Of a stretch of 22,827 bases of DNA, positions 14,750 through 21,113 are shown in pieces (the stretch's first letter is position 1; the number at the start of each line of letters is the position of its first letter). The stretch lies in NCBI GenBank assembly GCA_900554535.1, contig USIA01000017.1:1-22827 (forward strand), in the 5' to 3' direction. Made by a program: the position numbers and the translations under genes. The DNA comes from an uncultured Oscillospiraceae bacterium. Lineage in GTDB: Bacteria > Bacillota > Clostridia > Oscillospirales > Acutalibacteraceae. The notes beneath the pieces are model-generated. The model made no database searches. It was not told the DNA's origin and saw only the letters and a program-made list of their open reading frames with translations.

Positions 14750-16285
14750 ATGGGACCACAAATCTTGGGAATTGACATTGGCACCACCTCGCTGAAAACC
14801 GCGGTATACGATCATAGCGGTCAAAAGCTCGCCTCGGCGGTCGTCGAGTATACGCTGCTAACCCCTCAGAATGGGTTTGTCGAGGCACCCTGTTCAATTT
14901 ATCTCGAGTCGATACAGGCATGCCTGCAGCAGATGGCATCTTCCGGCAAGATTCAGCTGGAATCGATCGGGGTCATCGGATTTTCTGTTCAGGGGGAAAC
15001 CCTCGTCCTCCTGGACGAACACGGCGAACCGCTGCGAAATGCGATTGTATGGATGGATAACCGCGCATCCAAAGAAGCCCAGCAGCTGCGGGAGCGGTTT
15101 GGCGATGCGCAATGCTATCGGGTGACTGGCCAAGTGAGCTTTGAAGGCTGTTGGCCGGCGGCAAAGCTTCTGTGGATCCGCACACATGAGCCCGCGACTT
15201 TCGCGAAAATCCGGCACGTATTGCTGCTGGAGGACTACATTCTCTATCAATTGACAGGCCGTTTCGTTTCAGAAGGGTCTCTATTGACCTCCACGGAATA
15301 CTGGGATCTCCAGACTCGGGACTACTGGCCGGAAATGCTCGCTTTTCTCGGCATCGACCGAGCAGTTCTGCCAGAGATTTTGGAGTCAGGAGAGTTGGTC
15401 GGCACCCTATTGCCCAGCGTCGCACGCCAACTCAACCTGTCGCCGCAGACGCAGGTTGCCACCGGCTGCCTGGATCAGGCGGCCGGCGCAATCGGCGTCG
15501 GCAACATCTATCCCGGCATTTTTTCTGAAAATATTGGTGCGGCTCTGGCGATCTGTATTCCGACTGCCTCCTGCACGTATGACCCGCACCGGCAAATGCC
15601 TGTCCATTATTTTGCGCTTCCTGGGACGTATATGATGCATACATTCACGACCGGCGGCATGTGTCTGCGTTGGTTCCGGGATGCGTTCTGCCAGATTGAA
15701 CGGGACACTCAGGCGCTGACGGGCCTCGACGCCTATGCCCTGATGGATCAGGAGGCGGCAAGCGTGCCCGCTGGTTCAGAGGGACTTTTGACGCTGCCGC
15801 ACCTGCAGGGATCGATGGCGCCGGATATGAACCTGGACGCCAAAGGGGTATTTTTCGGTGCAACGCTGCGCCATCGCAAAGCCCACTTCATCCGCAGCAT
15901 TATGGAGAGTTTGGGTTATTTGATTCGCCGTAACCTGGAGGCCAGCGCGGCGATGGGGCTGGAGGTTCAGCAGATCCGGACAATGGGCGGCGGTTCCAAA
16001 TCGGATATCTGGAACCAAATCAAAGCGGATATCACCGGCAGGCCGCTCCATGTGACCTATTCCGCGCAGGATACGGCCTGTCTGGGGGCCGCGATCCTAG
16101 CCGGAAAGGCGGCCGGGGTTTTCCCGAGTGTCTCCTCTGCGGTCGACGCGATGGTCCATATCCGAAAGACGTATCAGCCTGACCCCACATATCGCGCAGT
16201 CTACGAGACGCAGTATCAGAAGTTCAAGCATCTTTTCGAGGCCTTGACGCCGCTGTTTGCAGAAGACGCCCGCCACCCCTGCTGA
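14750..16285 (+). CDS. FGGY family carbohydrate kinase (xylulokinase-like)
   Basis: The product has 511 residues, the family's usual length. The N-terminal ATPase lobe starts LGIDIGTTSLKTAVYD (6-21, phosphate-1 loop). GFSVQGETLVLLDEHG (78-92) and AIVWMDNRA (98-106) are substrate-side motifs. TGCLDQAAGAIGVG (238-251) carries the likely catalytic Asp242, and the C-terminal lobe has RTMGGGSKSDIWNQIKADIT. FGGY enzymes phosphorylate pentoses, pentitols or related polyols with ATP. ATG at 14750 is preceded by AAAGGG about nine bases upstream. It is divergent from the ABC operon and shares its putative GntR site, so it may trap the sugar released from an imported nucleoside-like compound. Substrate specificity is not readable from the motifs. 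Confidence 0.9.
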   Translation: MGPQILGIDIGTTSLKTAVYDHSGQKLASAVVEYTLLTPQNGFVEAPCSIYLESIQACLQQMASSGKIQLESIGVIGFSVQGETLVLLDEHGEPLRNAIVWMDNRASKEAQQLRERFGDAQCYRVTGQVSFEGCWPAAKLLWIRTHEPATFAKIRHVLLLEDYILYQLTGRFVSEGSLLTSTEYWDLQTRDYWPEMLAFLGIDRAVLPEILESGELVGTLLPSVARQLNLSPQTQVATGCLDQAAGAIGVGNIYPGIFSENIGAALAICIPTASCTYDPHRQMPVHYFALPGTYMMHTFTTGGMCLRWFRDAFCQIERDTQALTGLDAYALMDQEAASVPAGSEGLLTLPHLQGSMAPDMNLDAKGVFFGATLRHRKAHFIRSIMESLGYLIRRNLEASAAMGLEVQQIRTMGGGSKSDIWNQIKADITGRPLHVTYSAQDTACLGAAILAGKAAGVFPSVSSAVDAMVHIRKTYQPDPTYRAVYETQYQKFKHLFEALTPLFAEDARHPC

Positions 16286-16310
16286 CCAGATTCCTTGACC
16301 GCGCAAAACG

Positions 16311-16328
16311 TGCTATAATTGCTATAAT
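16311..16328 (+). promoter_or_regulatory. Tandem extended -10 boxes upstream of the NTPase-MocA gene
   Basis: TGCTATAAT occurs twice back to back (16311-16319 and 16320-16328). Each copy is a perfect TGnTATAAT extended -10. TTGACC at 16295-16300 lies 13 and 22 bases from the two boxes, so neither has ideal -35 spacing. Starts would fall near 16325 and 16334, just before the folded leader. Confidence 0.6.
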
Positions 16329-16336
16329 AAAGGAAA

Positions 16337-16431
16337 GAGGTGCCCTCCTGAAACCGTCTAGAAACCCACCCATCCGGCAGGAAACGCTGTCAATGCAATA
16401 CCGCTGGCGATCCGGACGGCCGGGGCACCTC
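16337..16431 (+). promoter_or_regulatory. Structured 5' leader RNA, candidate riboswitch-like element
   Basis: GAGGTGCCC (16337-16345) pairs perfectly with GGGCACCTC (16423-16431), and a U-G pair extends the stem. Inside, CCGTC (16354-16358) pairs with GACGG (16415-16419), and GGCAG (16376-16380) pairs with CTGTC (16387-16391) around the loop GAAACG. A TCCTG (16346-16350) could alternatively pair with CAGGA (16378-16382). The closing stem ends eight bases before the AAAGGAG ribosome site, so folding could influence translation. I do not recognise the Moco riboswitch consensus, but the downstream gene makes a molybdenum-cofactor sensor a fair guess. Confidence 0.5.
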
Positions 16432-16456
16432 GGCGGAAAGGAGCGGCTGAATCGCG

Positions 16457-17548
16457 ATGCAGCATACCAGAACGCCTGTATACAGGTTGACCACGGACTG
16501 TGTCTGGAATTCTTTCCGAACTAGCGGCAAGCGGCACCTGCTCCTGACCGGCAGCCGGAACAGCGGAAAGACCACGCTGCTTTTAAGCCTTTTCCCTTCT
16601 CCCCTTCCCGGCATCACCACGTGGGCCGAACCCGGAAAAGCGGTCTATTTAAAGGAAAACCAGACCGGAGAAACCGCGCAGGTGGGGCGTTTCGAGGAAG
16701 CCCTGCCCGGTACGGAAAATCGAATGCAGCCGCTGCCGCAGGGTTTCCTGACGCTTGGCATTGCCGCGCTGAAGCGGTGCGCCGAAGGGCACAGTGAATG
16801 GGTCTCCATCGACGAAATCGGTTATCTGGAATCCGGCTGCCCAGCATACTGCGACGCGATCCGCTCACTGATGGAGCACAAGCGTCTGATTGCGGCCGTG
16901 CGCAAAGAAAATCTCCCTTTCTTGTCAGAGCTGCGCAGCCGTGCGGATGTGTTCCAGGTTGATTTGGACGCGCCCTTTGGCACCATGGGCTGTGTCATCA
17001 TGGCCTCGGGACTTGGCCAGCGGTTTGGCGGCAATAAGCTGATGGCAAATTTCAAGGGGAAGCCCCTGCTCCAGTGGATTCTGGACGCCACGGAAGGGAT
17101 CTTTGCCCGGCGCGTGGTCGTCACGCGGCACCAAGCGGTCGAAGCGCTGTGCCAAAGGCAGGAAATTCCCGTGATCTGCCACAGGCTTCCGTATCGCAGC
17201 GACACCGTGCGTTTGGGGCTGCAGGCGATTATGCAAGATGTGGACGGCTGCCTGTTCTGTCTCGGGGATCAGCCGCTGCTGCGCCGGGATACCGGGGCTT
17301 TCCTGGGCTTGAGGGCGGCCCAGGAACCGGATGCCATCTGGCGCGCCGCCTGGGAAAGCACCGCCGGTTCGCCTGTGCTGTTCCCCAAATGGGCCTTTCC
17401 GGAGCTGCTTGCCCTTCCGAAAGGCGCGGGCGGCGGTTTTGTGGTCAAAAAACACCCCGAACGGGTGCGTTTTCTCCCCGTGCAGAGTTCCGGGGAACTG
17501 CTGGATGTAGACCGTCCGGCGGATTTAGAGAGGCTGCAAAGGCAATAA
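16457..17548 (+). CDS. Fusion of THEP1-like NTPase and MocA-like molybdenum cofactor cytidylyltransferase
   Basis: The product has 363 residues in two domains. Residues 1-172 resemble the THEP1/COG1618 nucleoside-triphosphatases: P-loop GSRNSGKT (32-39) and Walker B WVSIDEIGYLES (115-126). Residues 175-363 are a MobA-like NTP transferase closest to MocA: VIMASGLGQRFGGNKL (180-195), GDQPLL (270-275), AGSPVLFP and a final ELLDVDRPADLERL. MocA attaches CMP to molybdopterin, giving the dinucleotide cofactor used by bacterial xanthine dehydrogenases, so it probably serves the hydroxylase at 183-3742. The role of the NTPase half is unknown; it might be a cofactor maturation or chaperone step. AAAGGAG lies about 13 bases before the ATG, rather far. 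It follows the kinase by 171 bases and has its own promoter. Confidence 0.87.
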   Translation: MQHTRTPVYRLTTDCVWNSFRTSGKRHLLLTGSRNSGKTTLLLSLFPSPLPGITTWAEPGKAVYLKENQTGETAQVGRFEEALPGTENRMQPLPQGFLTLGIAALKRCAEGHSEWVSIDEIGYLESGCPAYCDAIRSLMEHKRLIAAVRKENLPFLSELRSRADVFQVDLDAPFGTMGCVIMASGLGQRFGGNKLMANFKGKPLLQWILDATEGIFARRVVVTRHQAVEALCQRQEIPVICHRLPYRSDTVRLGLQAIMQDVDGCLFCLGDQPLLRRDTGAFLGLRAAQEPDAIWRAAWESTAGSPVLFPKWAFPELLALPKGAGGGFVVKKHPERVRFLPVQSSGELLDVDRPADLERLQRQ

Positions 17549-17554
17549 AAAATA

Positions 17555-17598
17555 GGCGCGGCCGTGTGATCGGGAATCTCCCATCACACGGCCGCGCC
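17555..17598. terminator. Strong bidirectional hairpin terminator
   Basis: A perfect 16-base stem GGCGCGGCCGTGTGAT/ATCACACGGCCGCGCC (17555-17570 and 17583-17598) is topped by a further GGGA/TCCC. On the plus strand ATTTATTT follows; on the minus strand TATTTTTTATT follows. It separates the convergent MocA-fusion and M56 units. Confidence 0.9.
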
Positions 17599-17635
17599 AT
17601 TTATTTGCGGGCCAAACGGATGTATTTATGTAGGC

Positions 17636-17890
17636 TTATGCTGTCGGGAGGTCAATCCAATCCGGATCCACCCAGTAGCCCCACGTTTCATTCCAACGGC
17701 GGTACTGCACAACGCCGTAATACAAACGATATTTTGTCACAATGACGTCAATTCTGGCTGTCCCGGCCTGCGTCTGACTCGCGTCGGAACTGGCAGGGGC
17801 AGGATCAGCCGCATAAGCCGGCAGCGCGAAGCTGGCCATCAAGCAGGCGCAGACGCAAATGCACGCGAATACTTTTTTGAACTTTTTCAT
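17636..17890 (-). CDS. Small secreted Trp/Tyr-rich protein
   Basis: The product has 84 residues. A signal peptide (MKKFKKVF, then a Cys/Ala/Leu core) ends in LPAYA, with likely cleavage after residue 27. A Pro/Ala/Ser/Gln linker follows, then a compact aromatic C-terminal region containing KYRLYYGVVQYRRWNETWG and WVDPDWIDLP. The mature protein of about 57 residues is exported. The start codon overlaps the stop of the M56 protease gene (ATGA) and the nearest GGAGGG is about 14 bases away, so it is probably translated by coupling. It may be a substrate, partner or sensor for the protease. I recall similar 'QYRRWN...W(V)DP.WI' tails in small clostridial secreted proteins of unknown function. Confidence 0.85.
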   Translation of the reverse strand: MKKFKKVFACICVCACLMASFALPAYAADPAPASSDASQTQAGTARIDVIVTKYRLYYGVVQYRRWNETWGYWVDPDWIDLPTA

Positions 17891-19041
17891 GATTTGATTT
17901 CGAACCCTCCTTGAATAAACCCATCAACAATCTGTTCAGGAATTTCTTGGATTTTCTTTCCGTTCATGACTATATAATATTTGCCATCCGCGTCCCGCAC
18001 AATATAGGCATTGTCGGGTGTTATTTGCTCTGCATTTGAATTTGGCGCAATATCACTAGCTGCCGGCTCATACGCAGGCTGCACCACAAACGCAAACGAC
18101 AGCACCAGGAGCGCCGCGAACAGGCCGGTCGTCACGGCCGCCACCACCCGGTTTCGTCGTTTGTTCTCCCGGTATTCCAGCACCAGATCAAAGCGCTGTC
18201 GCAACTTCTGCCGCGTCGACGTGAAGAAATCCGACGCCAGGGACATCGGGTTTTGCTTCTTCTGCTCACATGCGCATTGCAGTGTCCGGATCATCGTTTC
18301 CAGATAGGCCTTTCTTTCCGGGATTGCCCAGTCTTTTGTAACCGACAAATCGCAGCGGATTTCCAGGCTCTGGTTCAGGTTTCGGTCCAGCAGGTAGACA
18401 AAAGGATTCCACCACATCAAATAGCAGGTGAGCTTGACCAGTAACTTGATCCATTGGTGCCGCTTCCGCCAGTGCGTCAGCTCGTGATCGAGCACGCAGG
18501 CGATCTCTTTTTCCGTATACTGAAAATCCGGAAACAAAATGGTCGGACGCAAAAGCCCGGTAATGGCTGGCGATTTCACCCCGACATACCGCACGATCCG
18601 CAGCCTTTTGACATGATACGCCGCTGCCTTTTCAACAGCAATCTGATAAAGGGGCCCCTCGTCTTCTTCCAGCATCTGCGCCAGCTGGAAAGCACTGCGC
18701 CCATACCGCACCAAGAACCGGACAATCAAAAATACGCTTCCCGCCGCCCAGATTCCCAGGAACAGGTAAATCGGCGCGATGCCCAAGACCGGCGTTTGCC
18801 AGCGCAAGAGGAAACTGTCAATTTTCAGATACCATTCATCTGTCTCGCTAATCACCTGCGTGAAGCCCGGAAAATCCACCGGCAAAAAGGCACGTAATAA
18901 AAAGCCGCCGAACAAAATCAGTGCCGGCAGAATGCCAAAGCTCGCGATCATCTTTGTGTTTCTGCGAAAGCAAAAAAACAAAATGCAAAACAAACTGCTC
19001 CACAGGAATGCCATGGTCAGCGCCCAAATGGTCAGCTCCAT
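17887..19041 (-). CDS. M56 family (BlaR1/MecR1-like) membrane metalloprotease
   Basis: The product has 384 residues. N-terminal membrane segments lie at about 5-24, 32-52 and 88-110. The zinc site is LDHELTHWRKRHQW (185-198, HExxH at 186-190), with a likely third ligand Glu227 in LEIRCD. A further membrane helix (about 300-322) leads to a short extracellular C-terminal part rich in acidic residues. There is no penicillin-binding sensor domain, so it is not a true BlaR1. ATG at 19041 is chosen over GTG at 19047 because GGGGAG is well spaced for it; it overlaps the BlaI stop as TGATG. Family knowledge suggests that it cleaves or inactivates the neighbouring BlaI-type repressor on an external signal. 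Confidence 0.92.
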   Translation of the reverse strand: MELTIWALTMAFLWSSLFCILFFCFRRNTKMIASFGILPALILFGGFLLRAFLPVDFPGFTQVISETDEWYLKIDSFLLRWQTPVLGIAPIYLFLGIWAAGSVFLIVRFLVRYGRSAFQLAQMLEEDEGPLYQIAVEKAAAYHVKRLRIVRYVGVKSPAITGLLRPTILFPDFQYTEKEIACVLDHELTHWRKRHQWIKLLVKLTCYLMWWNPFVYLLDRNLNQSLEIRCDLSVTKDWAIPERKAYLETMIRTLQCACEQKKQNPMSLASDFFTSTRQKLRQRFDLVLEYRENKRRNRVVAAVTTGLFAALLVLSFAFVVQPAYEPAASDIAPNSNAEQITPDNAYIVRDADGKYYIVMNGKKIQEIPEQIVDGFIQGGFEIKS

Positions 19042-19457
19042 CAGCACTCCCCCTCGTCGTGCGGCTGCTCTTTCTCCTCAACCGCTTTCAGGCGAGTCTT
19101 CAATTCCTCCAGAATTTCCTCATTATCGCTTTCCGGCATCAGCGTCGAAACCAGGGCCGGAATGAATTTCGGCGTGTAAGAAGGCATGGATTTGACCTGC
19201 ATCGCCGCATATTCCACTTCGGAAATCGCCGGTGCAAAGGTGCGCGCATATTTTTTGGTGTTGAGGACAAAGCCCACTACCTTGACAGCGCCCTTCTCCA
19301 GCAGGGAGTTCATCAGCACATGAAACGAGCTGGCCCGCCACGTGCGGTCTTCCGACAACGCAATCACTTCTGCGCGCGAGAGCGGCCGTCCAGCCTTCCA
19401 CATAACCTCCATAATTTCCCATTCGTTTTTTGTCAGACTAAAATAATGTTGCGCCAT
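19041..19457 (-). CDS. BlaI/MecI/CopY family repressor
   Basis: The product has 138 residues with the Penicillinase_R winged helix: FSLTKNEWEIMEVMWKAGRPLSRAEVIALS, then RASSFHVLMNSLLEKGAVKVVG. A shorter C-terminal dimerisation part follows. The last 40 or so residues are charged (Glu/Lys-rich). The start is ATG at 19457, with a perfect AAAGGAGGTG upstream. It leads the three-gene unit with the M56 protease and the small secreted protein, and probably represses it through the TACTACA-containing site over its promoter. Confidence 0.93.
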   Translation of the reverse strand: MAQHYFSLTKNEWEIMEVMWKAGRPLSRAEVIALSEDRTWRASSFHVLMNSLLEKGAVKVVGFVLNTKKYARTFAPAISEVEYAAMQVKSMPSYTPKFIPALVSTLMPESDNEEILEELKTRLKAVEEKEQPHDEGEC

Positions 19458-19494
19458 TTCAACACCTCCTTTATTGCATCATTTGAAATTCAAC

Positions 19495-19547
19495 CATAGT
19501 ATATCCGATTGCTAACTTATTATACTACATTTTTCGCAAGATTTCCA
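19495..19547 (-). promoter_or_regulatory. BlaI promoter with overlapping inverted repeat operator
   Basis: On the minus strand TGGAAA (19547-19542), a 17-base gap and TATAAT (19524-19519) form a SigA promoter. TATACTA (19521-19527) over the -10 box and TAGTATA (19497-19503) form perfect 7-base inverted arms 17 bases apart. TACTACA at 19523-19529 matches the classical BlaI/MecI half-site. Autorepression is inferred. Confidence 0.6.
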
Positions 19548-19840
19548 GTGTTTTTTAACTTAACTTTCACCCAAAATCAAAAAAGGCAGACTGACTTCAT
19601 TTTGGGCGGTGCATCAGCATTTTGCTGCGGCTCTTGTTTTCTGCATTGAAAGGCGGCGGCTACAGGCGAATGGATACTCTGCACATAGCAATATAGATTT
19701 ATTGTGCGGATTGCCCCTTGCGGATCCGGCGCATTTTTGCTATTCCTAATAATAAGAATTGTATCAGAACGGAGGCGGTCTGCCGAAACGCCGAAGCGTT
19801 TTTGCGGCCGCACGCAAAAATAGAAAGGAAGTTTTGAAAG
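19548..19840. other. Intergenic region upstream of pucG
   Basis: No convincing gene lies here. It contains inverted repeats CCCAAAAT/ATTTTGGG (19570-19577 and 19599-19606) and GCACA/TGTGC (19681-19685 and 19703-19707, 17 bases apart), the latter a possible regulator site. TTGCGG (19718-19723), 17 bases, then TATTCC is a poor promoter candidate. A leader hairpin follows at 19799-19820. Confidence 0.5.
19799..19820 (+). promoter_or_regulatory. Leader hairpin just before the pucG ribosome site
   Basis: TTTTTGCG (19799-19806) pairs perfectly with CGCAAAAA (19813-19820) around GCCGCA. It ends three bases before AAAGGAAG, so it may affect translation or RNA stability. Confidence 0.45.
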
Positions 19841-21067
19841 ATGGGCTTTAAAGAAATCAACCCCTCCCCGCGGATGCTGATGGCGCCGGGCCCGGTCGAG
19901 GCAGACCCCCGCGTGCTGCGCGCGATGAGCGCCCACATCATCGGACAGTTTGACCCGGAGTTTACGGAACTGATGAATGAGACAATGGAAATGGCGCGTC
20001 AGGTCTTCCAGACAAAAAACCACCAGACGTATGTGGTGGACACCACTTCCCGCGGCGGGTTGGAGACGGTGCTCACCGCGGCCATCTGCCCCGGGGACAA
20101 GGTGCTGATTCCCGCGTTTGGGCGGTTTGGCTATCTGCTGGCGGAGATTCTCGAACGCTGCGGCGCCAAGATCACCCTGCTCGAGCGCGAGTGGGGCACG
20201 GTGTTCGAGCCCGAGGAAATTGAGGAAGCCCTGAAGAAGGACACCTACAAGGCGGTCGCCTGTGTCCACGGCGAAACTTCCACCTCCATGATGCAGCCGC
20301 TGGAAGAGATCGGCGAGATCTGCGAGCGCTACGGCGCGCTGCTGATTGTCGACACGGTCGCCACGCTGGGCGGCGCGCCGGTCAAGGTGGACGATTGGAA
20401 GCTTTCCGCCTGCATTGCGGGCACCCAGAAATGCATTTCCGCTCCCTCGGGTTCTGCACTGATTACGTACAATGAACAGATCAGCGAAATTGCGCGCGCA
20501 CGCAAGCATGTGGAAAAGGGCATCCGCACGGCGGACGATGTGGACGGCACGCTGCCGGGGATTCCGAGCAACTATCTGGACCTGGCACAGCTGGAGGATT
20601 ACTGGAGCCCCCGGCGTTTGAATCATCACACCGAGGCCACCAGCATGCAGTACGCCGTCCATGAAGCGCTGCGCTGTGTGCTGGAAGAGACGCTGGAGGC
20701 GCGGTTTGCGCGCCATGCGCTCAACGACAAGGCGCTGACCGCGGGTCTGGAAGCGATGGGCCTGACGATTTTCGGTGACTTAAAGCACAAGATGCCGGTC
20801 GTGACGGCCATCAATATCCCGCAGGGCGTGGACGGCAAGGCCATCCGCGGCATGCTGCTCGACGACTTCGGCATCGAGATCGCCACAAGTTTTGGCCCGC
20901 TCGACGGCAAGATCCTGCGCATCGGCAACATGGGCTATTCCAGCCAGAAGCGCAACATCCTGATGCTGCTGGGCGCTCTGGAAGCGGTGCTGCTGCAGCT
21001 GCATGTTCCGGTCAACAAGGGCGCGGGCGTTGCCGCGGCGCTGGATGTCTATCATCAAGCGAAATAA
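19841..21067 (+). CDS. pucG: (S)-Ureidoglycine-glyoxylate aminotransferase
   Basis: The product has 408 residues, a class V PLP aminotransferase closely resembling B. subtilis PucG. PucG transfers the amino group of ureidoglycine, an allantoin breakdown product, to glyoxylate, giving glycine. Visible marks are MLMAPGPVEADPRVLRAMS (12-30), GQFDPEF (35-41), TSRGGLETVL (69-78), GRFGYLL (94-100), VHGETSTSMM (142-151), IVDTVATLGG (169-178) and the PLP lysine Lys197 in GTQKCIS. The residues I recall as marking ureidoglycine specificity (Gln37/Asn264 in Bacillus) appear kept as Gln36 and Asn261 (RRLNHHTEA). Start ATG follows AAAGGAAG by nine bases. It is convergent with pucR. The nearest alternative is a general alanine-glyoxylate or serine-pyruvate aminotransferase. 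Confidence 0.88.
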   Translation: MGFKEINPSPRMLMAPGPVEADPRVLRAMSAHIIGQFDPEFTELMNETMEMARQVFQTKNHQTYVVDTTSRGGLETVLTAAICPGDKVLIPAFGRFGYLLAEILERCGAKITLLEREWGTVFEPEEIEEALKKDTYKAVACVHGETSTSMMQPLEEIGEICERYGALLIVDTVATLGGAPVKVDDWKLSACIAGTQKCISAPSGSALITYNEQISEIARARKHVEKGIRTADDVDGTLPGIPSNYLDLAQLEDYWSPRRLNHHTEATSMQYAVHEALRCVLEETLEARFARHALNDKALTAGLEAMGLTIFGDLKHKMPVVTAINIPQGVDGKAIRGMLLDDFGIEIATSFGPLDGKILRIGNMGYSSQKRNILMLLGALEAVLLQLHVPVNKGAGVAAALDVYHQAK

Positions 21068-21079
21068 GACGCTGCAAAA

Positions 21080-21113
21080 AGGGCTGCCGCCGTGTTATTC
21101 GTGCGGCAGCCCT
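21080..21113 (-). terminator. Terminator overlapping the end of pucR
   Basis: AGGGCTGCCGC (21080-21090) and GCGGCAGCCCT (21103-21113) form a perfect 11-base stem with a 12-base loop. On the minus strand the stem is followed by TTTT, a good intrinsic terminator; on the plus strand the tail is poor in T. The pucR stop codon lies in the loop, so the last codons form one arm. Confidence 0.8.

Noticed and set aside
16457..16975. NTPase half as YqeC, the selenium-dependent hydroxylase accessory protein
   Set aside because: The P-loop context and the SIDEIGYLE Walker B resemble THEP1-like NTPases; the YqeC pattern with its early GxGGKT and VTTTTHM block is not present.
19577..20716. Long open frame of 379 codons on the minus strand across pucG
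   Set aside because: It is antisense to pucG, which has full family motifs, a PLP lysine and a ribosome site. The antisense product is rich in His, Arg and Gln with no recognisable motif, typical of a shadow in GC-rich coding DNA.
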